From assembly GCF_902364365.1 (NCBI RefSeq), contig NZ_CABJDN010000001.1:620001-684000 (forward strand): a stretch of DNA of 64,000 bases, in the 5' to 3' direction. Position 1 is the stretch's first letter. Every line of letters starts with the position of its first letter. The notes below the pieces were generated by a model. It saw nothing but the letters and a program-made list of their open reading frames with translations, had not been told where the DNA came from and did no database searches. Both the position numbers and the translations under genes were made by a program. Positions 53,218 through 61,671 of this stretch are shown piece by piece. This stretch comes from Bacteroides intestinalis. GTDB lineage: Bacteria; Bacteroidota; Bacteroidia; Bacteroidales; Bacteroidaceae.

Positions 53218-54777
53218 ATGCAAAAACGTTTTTATCTTTTCTTGCTGGCAACCATCCTATATAGTTGCACAGCTTTGGGCCAGGGAAGCACGGCCGGAAA
53301 TCCGGTGATTTATGCCGATGTACCCGATATGTCGATAATCAGGGTGGGAGATACTTACTATATGAGTAGTACGACCATGCACATGGCTCCGGGAGTCCCC
53401 ATTATGAGGTCAAAAGATCTTGTGAACTGGGAGTTGGTGAATTACTGCTATGATATTCTGGCTGATGTAGATGTACTGAACCTGAATAATGGAAAAAATG
53501 CTTATGGAAGCGGAACATGGGCAAGCTGTATTCGCTATCATAATAATATGTATTATGTATCGACATTCTCAAGCACTACCGGGAAGACCTATATATATGC
53601 TACGGAAGATATAGAAAAAGGTCCTTGGAAAACAATCACGTTTACTCCCTCTTATCATGATCATACGGTTTTCTTTGACGATGATGGGCGTATTTATATA
53701 ATCTGGGGTGGTGGTAAACTGCGGATAGCTGAGTTGAAACCCGATTTGTCCGGCATCAAGGAAGGGACCGAACGTATTTTCATAGAGAATGCCAGCGCTC
53801 CGTCAGGGGATAATGTCGGTTTGCCGGCCGAAGGCTCACAGTTGTTTAAGGTGAATGGAAAGTATTACCTGTTTAACATCACCTGGCCCAAAGGTGGAAT
53901 GCGCACGGTGGTTATTCATCGCGCCGATCATATAAATGGGCCTTGGGAAGGCAGGGTGGCCTTGCAGGATAAAGGTGTTGCACAGGGAGGTTTGATAGAT
54001 ACGCCTGATGGCAGATGGTTTGCTTATCTTTTCCGTGATAATGGTGCGGTAGGTCGTATTCCTTATCTTGTTCCGGTGAAGTGGGAAGAAGGTTGGCCGG
54101 TTCTTGGTATAGACGGGAAAGTACCGGAGAGGTTGGAACTTCCGGCAAGTAAGGGATTGATACCGGGCATCGTGGCTTCGGATGAGTTTACACGCAAGAA
54201 GAAAGATACGGCTTTACCACTGGTTTGGCAGTGGAATCACAATCCGGATAATTCTCTTTGGTCAGTTAGTGAACGAAAAGGGTATCTGCGCCTTAAAACC
54301 GGACGGGTGGATGCTGATTTCCTGTCTGCACGAAATACATTGACGCAGCGAACAGTTGGTCCGGTATGTTCGGGAACCACTTCTGTGGATGTATCTAATA
54401 TGAAAGAGGGAGATTTTGCAGGTCTTGTACTTCTTCAGAAAAAATATGGGTTCGTAGGTGTGAAGTATGAAAACGGGGTAAAGAAGATTGTAATGGTAAG
54501 TGCGCAGACTGATAAGCCGGAAGAGGTGGAAAGTCTGCCACTGAACCAGACAGTGATATTCCTGAAAGCTGAATGTGACTTTACGGATATGAAAGATATA
54601 GCCAGTTTCTACTATAGCCTGGATGGCAAGAAGTGGATTAAAATAGGCAGTCAGCTTAAAATGGCCTATACTCTCCCACACTTTATGGGGTATCGTTTCG
54701 GACTTTTCAACTATGCAACGAAAGCAGCCGGAGGATATGTGGATTTTGACTATTTCCGTATCAGCGATAAGAAATAA
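53218..54777 (+). CDS. GH43-family glycosidase with C-terminal beta-sandwich
   Basis: 519 residues. The signal has a possible lipobox (ILYSC) but cleavage after TALG is also possible. Five-bladed propeller: ADVPDMSIIRVGDTYYMSSTT holds the base (Asp37 or Asp34), YHDHTVFFDDDGRIY the second aspartate, and LPAEGSQLFK the acid glutamate. The C-terminal 190 residues are a GH43_C2-like beta-sandwich. Acts as beta-xylosidase or alpha-arabinofuranosidase on xylan. Next gene is a GH43-GH10 fusion in the same direction. Confidence 0.9.
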   Translation: MQKRFYLFLLATILYSCTALGQGSTAGNPVIYADVPDMSIIRVGDTYYMSSTTMHMAPGVPIMRSKDLVNWELVNYCYDILADVDVLNLNNGKNAYGSGTWASCIRYHNNMYYVSTFSSTTGKTYIYATEDIEKGPWKTITFTPSYHDHTVFFDDDGRIYIIWGGGKLRIAELKPDLSGIKEGTERIFIENASAPSGDNVGLPAEGSQLFKVNGKYYLFNITWPKGGMRTVVIHRADHINGPWEGRVALQDKGVAQGGLIDTPDGRWFAYLFRDNGAVGRIPYLVPVKWEEGWPVLGIDGKVPERLELPASKGLIPGIVASDEFTRKKKDTALPLVWQWNHNPDNSLWSVSERKGYLRLKTGRVDADFLSARNTLTQRTVGPVCSGTTSVDVSNMKEGDFAGLVLLQKKYGFVGVKYENGVKKIVMVSAQTDKPEEVESLPLNQTVIFLKAECDFTDMKDIASFYYSLDGKKWIKIGSQLKMAYTLPHFMGYRFGLFNYATKAAGGYVDFDYFRISDKK

Positions 54778-54781
54778 AGCG

Positions 54782-54809
54782 ATTCATAATTATAAATCGA
54801 TAATTTAAA
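54782..54809 (+). repeat. Four heptamers between GH43 and the GH43-GH10 gene
   Basis: ATTCATA, ATTATAA, ATCGATA, ATTTAAA follow without gap, ending 5 bp before the ATG at 54815. Confidence 0.75.
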
Positions 54810-54814
54810 TAGAA

Positions 54815-57574
54815 ATGAGAAAGATGAAATCGACGCTTTCTGTGGGGAAGCGCATCATTTTGTTGTCATTTTGTATGGCAATGTTTTCAGTAACAGGATT
54901 TAGCCAGGGAGCTAAAGGTAAAAAGATGAAGGGTGCTCCGGTATTCTCGAAGGTGGTTTATCAGGGTAATGACCGGGTGTACAGTGAGAATCCTCTGTCG
55001 TCCGGTGAGTTCTATAACCCTATCCTGCAGGGTTGCTATCCCGATCCGTCCATAACAAGGAAAGGGGATGACTACTTTCTGGTGTGTTCATCGTTTGCCA
55101 TGTTTCCCGGTGTGCCTATCTTCCACTCGAAAGATTTGGTGAACTGGACGCAGGTCGGTCATGTATTGGACCGTACTTCACAGTTGAAAGTACAGGATAC
55201 GGGTATTAGTGCGGGTGTGTATGCTCCGGCTATCAAGTATAATCCCAATAATGATACTTTCTATATGATTACCACCCAGTTTGCCGGTGATTTTGGAAAT
55301 ATCGTAGTAAAATCGAAAGATCCTTTCAAAGGGTGGAGCGACCCTATTAGATTGAAGTTTAACGGAATTGACCCGTCTATTTTCTTTGATGACAATGGTA
55401 AGGCATACGTGGTTCATAACGATGGACCGGAGAAAAGCGAAGAACTCTATAACGGACACCGCGTTATCAAAATCTGGGAGTATGATGTAGAGAACGACCA
55501 GGTGATTCCCGGTACGGATCAGGTTATTGTAAACGGGGGTGTGGATTTATCCAAGAAGCCTATCTGGATTGAGGCTCCCCATATCTATAAGAAAGACGGA
55601 CGCTACTATCTGATGTGTGCCGAAGGTGGTACGGGCGGCTGGCATAGTGAAGTTATCTTTGTGAGTGATAATCCGAAAGGTCCTTTTATCCCGGCTCCGA
55701 GTAATCCTATCCTGAGTCAGAGATATCTGGATCATAACCGGAAGAACAGGGTAGATTGGGCAGGACATGCCGATTTGGTAGAGGGACCTGATGGCAAGTA
55801 CTATGGTGTTTTTCTGGCTATCCGTCCCAATGAAAAGGGGAGAGTGAATATCGGTCGGGAGACATTTATCTTACCGGTAGACTGGTCGGGTGAATTTCCG
55901 GTCTTTGAAAACGGACTTATCCCGATGGAGCCAAAGCTGAAGACTCCTGCAGGTGTTGAAAATAAAACCGGAAAAGACGGCTATTTCCCCAACGGTAATT
56001 TTACGTTTACCGAAAATTTCACATCTCCGCAACTGGATTACCGCTGGATTGGTTTGAGAGGTCCTCGTGAAGAATTTATTTCAGTACTGAAGGATGGAGG
56101 ATTACAAATCACCCCGTTCCCGGTAAACATAAAAGAAGTGAAACCAACCTCGACGCTTTTCTACAGACAGCAGCACAATAACTTCTCATTTACTACTACC
56201 TTGGACTATACTCCGAAAACGGAGAAAGATCTGGCAGGTATCACTTGCGTGCAGAGTGAGAGTTTTAATTATGTTTTCGGTCTGATGAAGCAAGATAAAG
56301 ATTTCCATATAGTGCTGGCGAAAACTGAAAAAGGCAATACCCGCCTGCTTGCAAGTGCAAAGGTGGATGTGAAGAATCCAATTCAGTTGCAGGTGAAAGG
56401 TGTAGGGGATAATTATGACTTTAGTTATTCGCTGGATGGGAATAATTTCGTGTTGCTGGGTAACACCGTGTCCGGTGATATTCTTTCAACCAATGTTGCC
56501 GGTGGCTTTACCGGTTGTCTGATAGGTTTGCATGCTACTTCTGCCAATGATATTCAAGTGAATAATCTAAAGGATGCATATACTGATTATTTCACTATAG
56601 GATGCGCGGTGAATATGGCGAATTTTAATTCACCTCAACAGATAGCGTTGATTACTTCTAACTTCAACAGTATCACTGCGGAGAATGATATGAAACCTCA
56701 GCCCACACAGCCTGCAGAGGGAAAATGGAACTGGGAAAATGCCGATAAGATTGCTAACTTCGCGCGTGCCAATAAGATTGGACTTCGGGGACATTGCCTG
56801 GTTTGGCATGCTCAGACCGGAGGCTGGATGTTTCATGATGAAAAAGGTGATTTGGTTTCAAAGGAAGTGTTGTTTGAGAGAATGAGAACTCATATTCACA
56901 CTATCGTCAATCGTTATAAAGATGTTGTTTATGCGTGGGATGTGGTGAACGAAGCAATGACAGATGATGCAAAAGCGGAGATTCCTTACCGTCAGTCTCT
57001 CTATTACAAGATTGCAGGTGATGAGTTTATTAAAAAGGCTTTTGAGTATGCTCATGAAGCGGACCCTAAAGCATTACTTTTTTATAATGATTACAACGAA
57101 ACGAATCCTGCTAAGCGCGATCGTATCTATAATATGGTTAAGAGTATGAAGGCCGAAGGAGTACCCATTTCCGGTATTGGAATGCAAGGACACTACAATA
57201 TTCTTTCTCCTACGGAAGATGAGTTCAGAAAGGCTCTCGAACTTTATTCACAAGTGGTTGATAATATTCATATTACTGAATTGGATGTTCGTATCAACAC
57301 CCGGGAACAAGGCGGACAGCTCAGTGTAAATCAGGAGGGAAAGAAGTTGGAACTGACTCCTGAGGCGGATGCAGCGCAAGTGGCCCAGTATGATATGTTG
57401 TTCCGGGTGATGCGTGATTATAAGCATGTGATTAGTAACGTTACTTTCTGGAATGTGTATGATGGCGATTCATGGCTGGATCGTCGTTGGGGGAATCGTC
57501 AGCGTAATTATCCGCTTCTGTTTGATGAGAACCTGTTACCGAAGTCTTCATATTATAAGGTACTGACTTTTTAA
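54815..57574 (+). CDS. Bifunctional GH43-GH10 xylan-degrading enzyme
   Basis: 919 residues, signal peptide near 15-32 (LLSFCMAMFSVTGFSQ). The N-terminal half is a GH43 propeller with YPDPSI (Asp77), GIDPSIFFDDNGKAY and EAPHIYKKDGRYYLM, followed by a beta-sandwich (about 400-580). The C-terminal half (about 590-919) is GH10 with GHCLVWHAQTGGWM, acid/base Glu713 in WDVVNEA and nucleophile Glu822 in ITELDVR. All catalytic residues seen are intact. The enzyme would cut the xylan backbone and remove xylose or arabinose. It ends with a 4-bp convergent overlap with the aminotransferase gene. Confidence 0.94.
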   Translation: MRKMKSTLSVGKRIILLSFCMAMFSVTGFSQGAKGKKMKGAPVFSKVVYQGNDRVYSENPLSSGEFYNPILQGCYPDPSITRKGDDYFLVCSSFAMFPGVPIFHSKDLVNWTQVGHVLDRTSQLKVQDTGISAGVYAPAIKYNPNNDTFYMITTQFAGDFGNIVVKSKDPFKGWSDPIRLKFNGIDPSIFFDDNGKAYVVHNDGPEKSEELYNGHRVIKIWEYDVENDQVIPGTDQVIVNGGVDLSKKPIWIEAPHIYKKDGRYYLMCAEGGTGGWHSEVIFVSDNPKGPFIPAPSNPILSQRYLDHNRKNRVDWAGHADLVEGPDGKYYGVFLAIRPNEKGRVNIGRETFILPVDWSGEFPVFENGLIPMEPKLKTPAGVENKTGKDGYFPNGNFTFTENFTSPQLDYRWIGLRGPREEFISVLKDGGLQITPFPVNIKEVKPTSTLFYRQQHNNFSFTTTLDYTPKTEKDLAGITCVQSESFNYVFGLMKQDKDFHIVLAKTEKGNTRLLASAKVDVKNPIQLQVKGVGDNYDFSYSLDGNNFVLLGNTVSGDILSTNVAGGFTGCLIGLHATSANDIQVNNLKDAYTDYFTIGCAVNMANFNSPQQIALITSNFNSITAENDMKPQPTQPAEGKWNWENADKIANFARANKIGLRGHCLVWHAQTGGWMFHDEKGDLVSKEVLFERMRTHIHTIVNRYKDVVYAWDVVNEAMTDDAKAEIPYRQSLYYKIAGDEFIKKAFEYAHEADPKALLFYNDYNETNPAKRDRIYNMVKSMKAEGVPISGIGMQGHYNILSPTEDEFRKALELYSQVVDNIHITELDVRINTREQGGQLSVNQEGKKLELTPEADAAQVAQYDMLFRVMRDYKHVISNVTFWNVYDGDSWLDRRWGNRQRNYPLLFDENLLPKSSYYKVLTF

Positions 57575-58713
57575 ATAAAGGTGTTGATGCGGTTTATTAT
57601 ATGCTCTGTCTCTTCATTCGTGAGTAATGGAGAGATGGGGAGACTTAACTCTTCATTATGGATACGTTCTGTAATGGGGAGTTGTTGCATTCCATATTCC
57701 TTTTTCAACGCTTCCTGGCGATGAGGTGGAATGGGATAATGAATCTGAGTCGAAATACCGCATTGGGTCAGATAACGTTGCAATTCATTCCGGCGGGGAG
57801 AAAAGACGGGAAAGATGTGGAAGACATTGGCTTCATCAATATGATCCGTATGGACAGTATTTTGTAATCCCAAGCGTTGCCAGTCAATATTTTCTTTATA
57901 GGATTGTGCTATCTCCCTCCTTCGGGCATTATCTTTATCTAAGCGGGATAACTTTATGGAAAGAACCGCCGCCTGTAATTCGTCCAATCGGCTGTTCATG
58001 CCTTGGTACAGATGAACATATTTTTCTGTAGAACCGTAATTGGCAATGGAACGTGCGGTGATGGCAAGTTCGGCATCATGGGTGGTTATGGCACCACCGT
58101 CTCCCAAGGCACCCAGGTTTTTGGCCGGATAGAAGCTGAAGGCTGCGGCATCACTTAAATTACCGGCTCGCAAGGCTGGGCTTTCTTTTCCCGGTAAGCC
58201 TTTGTTCCAGATGGCACCATGTGCCTGTGCGGCATCTTCTATGATTTTTAGTCCGTAGCGGGTAGCCAGATCGTATATTCCTTGCATATCGGCTAAACGT
58301 CCATATAGATGAACTGGTAATATGGCACGTGTACGAGGGGTAATCAGCGATTCAGCATAGGTGATGTCTATGTTGCATGTTTCAAAGGCAGGTTCACAAA
58401 GCACCGGTTTCAGTCCGGCACGGATGATAGAGAGTATGGTTGCGATGTATGTATTGGCAGGGACGATTATTTCATCTCCGGCATCCATTACTCCCAATTC
58501 ACGGTAAGCAAGAAATATTAATGTAAGAGCATCCAGACCATTTCCTGTACTCACACAATGAACTGTACCGCAGTAGGCTGCGAATTCTTGTTCAAAACGG
58601 GCCGTCGCCTCTCCATACAGGTACCATCCCGAATGGGAAACACGTAGTAAGGCATCCGACAGTTCAGGCTCAAAGGAAGCATTGATTTTTTGCAGGTCTA
58701 AATACTTTATCAT
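57571..58713 (-). CDS. DegT/DnrJ/EryC1/StrS-family sugar aminotransferase
   Basis: 380 residues, PLP-dependent, forms amino sugars on nucleotide-linked keto sugars for surface glycans. HCVSTGNGLDALTL binds phosphate, IIEDAAQAHGAIW holds the cofactor aspartate, and FSFYPAKNLGALGDGGAI contains the PLP lysine. GSTEKYVHLYQGMNSRLDELQAAVL is typical of the family (FdtB/QdtB-like in feel). Its start overlaps the end of the next gene upstream by 4 bp. Confidence 0.93.
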   Translation of the reverse strand: MIKYLDLQKINASFEPELSDALLRVSHSGWYLYGEATARFEQEFAAYCGTVHCVSTGNGLDALTLIFLAYRELGVMDAGDEIIVPANTYIATILSIIRAGLKPVLCEPAFETCNIDITYAESLITPRTRAILPVHLYGRLADMQGIYDLATRYGLKIIEDAAQAHGAIWNKGLPGKESPALRAGNLSDAAAFSFYPAKNLGALGDGGAITTHDAELAITARSIANYGSTEKYVHLYQGMNSRLDELQAAVLSIKLSRLDKDNARRREIAQSYKENIDWQRLGLQNTVHTDHIDEANVFHIFPVFSPRRNELQRYLTQCGISTQIHYPIPPHRQEALKKEYGMQQLPITERIHNEELSLPISPLLTNEETEHIINRINTFI

Positions 58714-59675
58714 AATTTCAATTCGTAAACGTCATACATGATTGCTCTTGCACCGAAACCTTCCTTCTGGAAAAGTAATCCTTCATTCAATATTTGTCCG
58801 CCTTGTTCGGTGGAAATGCCGAAGTCGAAGTAACGCTTTTGTCCGTAGCGGGTGTATATCAGTTGGTGGAAAAGCAGGTCGAGTGCTCCGCATTTCTTTC
58901 CTTGTATAGAAGCGGCGATGTATTGTACGTGGGCCACTTCGTCGGTTTCATATACTACGCAGCCGCCCAGTGTTTCAGTTCCGTCGCATACCCGGAAAAG
59001 GGAAATCTGACGGGGAAAGTTTTTGTGCAGTCGGGTGATTTCTTCCAGTGAATGTACCGGGGCAACACAATATCGTTCATGTAGGTTTTCTTCCAATATT
59101 GACCAGAAAGAGGCGAAGTCCTCGTCTTCTGTGATTGTCAGTGCACAGGCCTGTGCCTTTTTTAATTGGCGACGGCGCAGGGTGCGGAAAGGCAGACGGT
59201 CGTCCAGTGGAATTACGGATGAGATGCTACGTGCTGTAAGTTGTGCGCCCAGGCGAACGAGGATATATAAATCTTCTTCCGCCGGATAGCGGTGGTAAAT
59301 GTGCGGAATAGCCCGGTAAACCAGTGATTGTACACCGCACTCCGTATGTAAATAATTCAGGGCGGTGCAGAAGGCACTTTCTGCTTGCGCTAAGGTGATA
59401 GAGGCGGAGAGGAGTATTCCCCCATAAGTCAGTCCCTGATGGGAATAAAAGCAATCACCGGAAAGGTTGCCGGGGAGCAAGGCCGTTAATTTCTGATTAC
59501 AGTAAATCAGCAGGGAACAATCTTGGAAGCGTTCGGCATGATAGCCCATATAGTCGCGTTGCAATAGGAATGTACCGTTTTTGGAGCGGCGCACGAAACG
59601 GTCCCAGCATTCTTTTTCTTCTGCCGAGTAGCGGACTATGTGCCAGTTCTGATCGGTTACTGTGCTTATTCCCAT
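58710..59675 (-). CDS. FemAB/GNAT-like acyltransferase
   Basis: 321 residues from ATG at 59675 (MGISTVTDQNWHIVRYSAEE); a longer frame adds 68 residues that read like non-coding sequence. The fold is a GNAT-type with KNGTFLLQRDYMGYHAERF, FRTLRRRQLKKAQACALTI and KRYFDFGISTEQGGQILNEGLLFQKEGFGA. Paired and translationally coupled with the sugar aminotransferase, so it probably N-acylates the amino sugar made by it. Confidence 0.8.
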   Translation of the reverse strand: MGISTVTDQNWHIVRYSAEEKECWDRFVRRSKNGTFLLQRDYMGYHAERFQDCSLLIYCNQKLTALLPGNLSGDCFYSHQGLTYGGILLSASITLAQAESAFCTALNYLHTECGVQSLVYRAIPHIYHRYPAEEDLYILVRLGAQLTARSISSVIPLDDRLPFRTLRRRQLKKAQACALTITEDEDFASFWSILEENLHERYCVAPVHSLEEITRLHKNFPRQISLFRVCDGTETLGGCVVYETDEVAHVQYIAASIQGKKCGALDLLFHQLIYTRYGQKRYFDFGISTEQGGQILNEGLLFQKEGFGARAIMYDVYELKL

Positions 59676-59884
59676 GTGCTTATCTGTCTTTATATAACTT
59701 CCGGGCTTTAAATATAGATATATTAGCCTGATAAATAACGTAAGTTCAGCTGCTTTATTATCTGTTTGGAGATATTCGGTGATGAAATATACCACAACTG
59801 TCCGGAATTTTAAAAATGTGCCTGAAAATGAAGAAGAACCTTCTTTTTTTCTTCCGTCGGGGCATGATGAAAAGGACAATTCGT

Positions 59885-59892
59885 TATATTTG
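59885..59892 (+). promoter_or_regulatory. -7 box of the split 5'-nucleotidase genes
   Basis: TATATTTG fits TAnnTTTG, 24 bp before the ATG at 59917. No -33 TTTG at the expected distance. Confidence 0.6.
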
Positions 59893-59916
59893 TAGCAATT
59901 TAAAAAAACAAACGAA

Positions 59917-60690
59917 ATGAAAAGAATGACTTTGAAATTTATCCTCGGCGTACTTTGGGTAGCTGTATTCTTGCTAAGCTCTTGTCATCCTGCATATAAG
60001 GTGACGAAGACGGAGGGTACGATGGTAGCGATTGACTCTACCTGGGATGTAAATCCTGATGCTGAAGCGATGGCATTGCTTGCTCCCTATAAGGCAAAGG
60101 TTGACAGTATCATGCTCCGTGTGGTAGGTACTGCAGAAGTGAGCATGGACAAAGGAGCGCCCGAAAGTCTGCTTTCTAATCTGGTAGCGGATGTTCTACG
60201 TAATGCAGCCGGACAAGTATTGGGTAAGCCTGCCGACATGGGATTAATAAATATGGGTGGCTTGCGTAATGTATTGACTGAAGGTCCTATTACCTGCGAA
60301 AATATTTATGAGATATTGCCTTTCGAAAATTCTCTTTGTGTATTAACCATGAAAGGTGTTTATTTGAAAGAATTGTTCAATAATATTGCAGCATGTCACG
60401 GTCAAGGTGTCAGTGGGATGCAGCTTGTGATAACGAAAGACGGAAAACTATTGGAAGGTACGGTTGCAGGCCGTCCGATAGAGGATGAACAGCTCTATAC
60501 AATTGCTACCATTGATTACCTGGCAGACGGAAACGATGGTATGACTGCCCTGCCGCAAGCTGAGAAACGTGAATGTCCGGATGGGGCTACTTTGCGTGGT
60601 TTGTTTATGGACTATGTGGAACAACAGACTGCTACCGGAAAGAAGATTACTTCCCGTATGGAAGGCAGGATAACTGTGAAAGATGAGTAA
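59917..60690 (+). CDS. Lipoprotein equal to the C-terminal domain of 5'-nucleotidase
   Basis: 257 residues, lipobox LLSSC. It contains only the 5'_nucleotid_C domain: ESLLSNLVADVLRNAAGQ, DMGLINMGGLRNVLTEGPIT, YEILPFENSLCVLTMKG and IATIDYLADGNDGM, which bind the nucleobase and complete the active site. The metallophosphatase half is encoded by the next gene. Periplasmic; no acidic surface-export residues follow the cysteine. Confidence 0.92.
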   Translation: MKRMTLKFILGVLWVAVFLLSSCHPAYKVTKTEGTMVAIDSTWDVNPDAEAMALLAPYKAKVDSIMLRVVGTAEVSMDKGAPESLLSNLVADVLRNAAGQVLGKPADMGLINMGGLRNVLTEGPITCENIYEILPFENSLCVLTMKGVYLKELFNNIAACHGQGVSGMQLVITKDGKLLEGTVAGRPIEDEQLYTIATIDYLADGNDGMTALPQAEKRECPDGATLRGLFMDYVEQQTATGKKITSRMEGRITVKDE

Positions 60691-60706
60691 TCCAGCTTCG
60701 CAAGAG

Positions 60707-60734
60707 CATAATCATAAATTATAAATCATAAATC
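60707..60734 (+). repeat. Four heptamers between the two 5'-nucleotidase genes
   Basis: CATAATC, ATAAATT, ATAAATC, ATAAATC run without gap and abut the start codon at 60735, where ATGAAAC continues the rhythm. Confidence 0.85.
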
Positions 60735-61637
60735 ATGAAACGATATATTCTTTTATTGATGGCAGTTTGCTGCCTATTTCCGGTATCTGCACAGCAATCG
60801 ACCAAAGAGATACCTGTAGAGCCTCTCTGCCTGGTAGCTCCTGACTCTGCCCAGAAAACCAAACAACTGGTGATTCTGCAAACAAGTGATACGCACAGTC
60901 GTATTGAACCCATTGCTGTGAATGCTGCTGACCGCTATGCCGGTATGGGTGGAACGGTGCGCCGGGCTACCTTTATTAAGGAAGCGCGTAAAATAAACCC
61001 CAACCTGTTGCTATTTGATTGCGGAGACATTTCCCAAGGAACTCCTTACTACAATTTGTTTCAGGGAGAAGTTGAAGTCAAAATGATGAATCTTATGGGC
61101 TATGATGCCATGACGATAGGTAATCATGAATTTGATTTCGGTCTGGAAAATATGGCACGTCTGTTCCGCATGGCGAACTTCCCGGTGGTATGTTCCAACT
61201 ATGATGTAACAGGTACGGTGCTGGAAGGCTTGGTGAAACCCTATACTACCTTTAACCGCAATGGGTTGAAGATAGGTGTATTCGGTCTTGCTCCGAAGAT
61301 GGAAGGCTTGGTGCAGGCTGATAAATGTGAAGGTGTGGTTTATAATGATCCGATAGAAGTAGCACAGAAAATGGCAGATTTGCTGAAGAATGAGGAAGGT
61401 TGTGATGTGGTCATTTGCTTGTCACACCTCGGTTATCAACTTAAAAATACTCCTTGTGACGAAGAACTGGCACAGAAAACGAATCATATCGATGCCATTC
61501 TGGGTGGACATACTCATTCCTTTATGAAAGAACCGGCTGTTTATTTGAATAAAGATGGTCAGAATGTACCTGTGATGCATACCGGAAAAAGTGGAATTTA
61601 CGTTGGTATGTTGAAACTAACACTTGCGGAAGAATAA
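60735..61637 (+). CDS. Metallophosphatase domain of 5'-nucleotidase
   Basis: 300 residues, signal peptide ending near PVSAQ. Metal ligands are in QTSDTHSRIEP, FDCGDISQGTP, TIGNHEFDFG, CLSHLGYQ and GGHTHSF, all intact. It lacks the C-terminal domain, which the preceding gene supplies, so the two products probably form one periplasmic nucleotidase. Domain order is reversed relative to the usual single protein. Confidence 0.93.
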   Translation: MKRYILLLMAVCCLFPVSAQQSTKEIPVEPLCLVAPDSAQKTKQLVILQTSDTHSRIEPIAVNAADRYAGMGGTVRRATFIKEARKINPNLLLFDCGDISQGTPYYNLFQGEVEVKMMNLMGYDAMTIGNHEFDFGLENMARLFRMANFPVVCSNYDVTGTVLEGLVKPYTTFNRNGLKIGVFGLAPKMEGLVQADKCEGVVYNDPIEVAQKMADLLKNEEGCDVVICLSHLGYQLKNTPCDEELAQKTNHIDAILGGHTHSFMKEPAVYLNKDGQNVPVMHTGKSGIYVGMLKLTLAEE

Positions 61638-61671
61638 ATATCCCAATCATCTAAGTAATAAATAGTAAAAA

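Noticed and set aside
59676..59879. Upstream extension of the acyltransferase gene
   Set aside because: The added 68 residues show no family similarity, and the ATG at 59675 starts a sequence of normal acyltransferase character.
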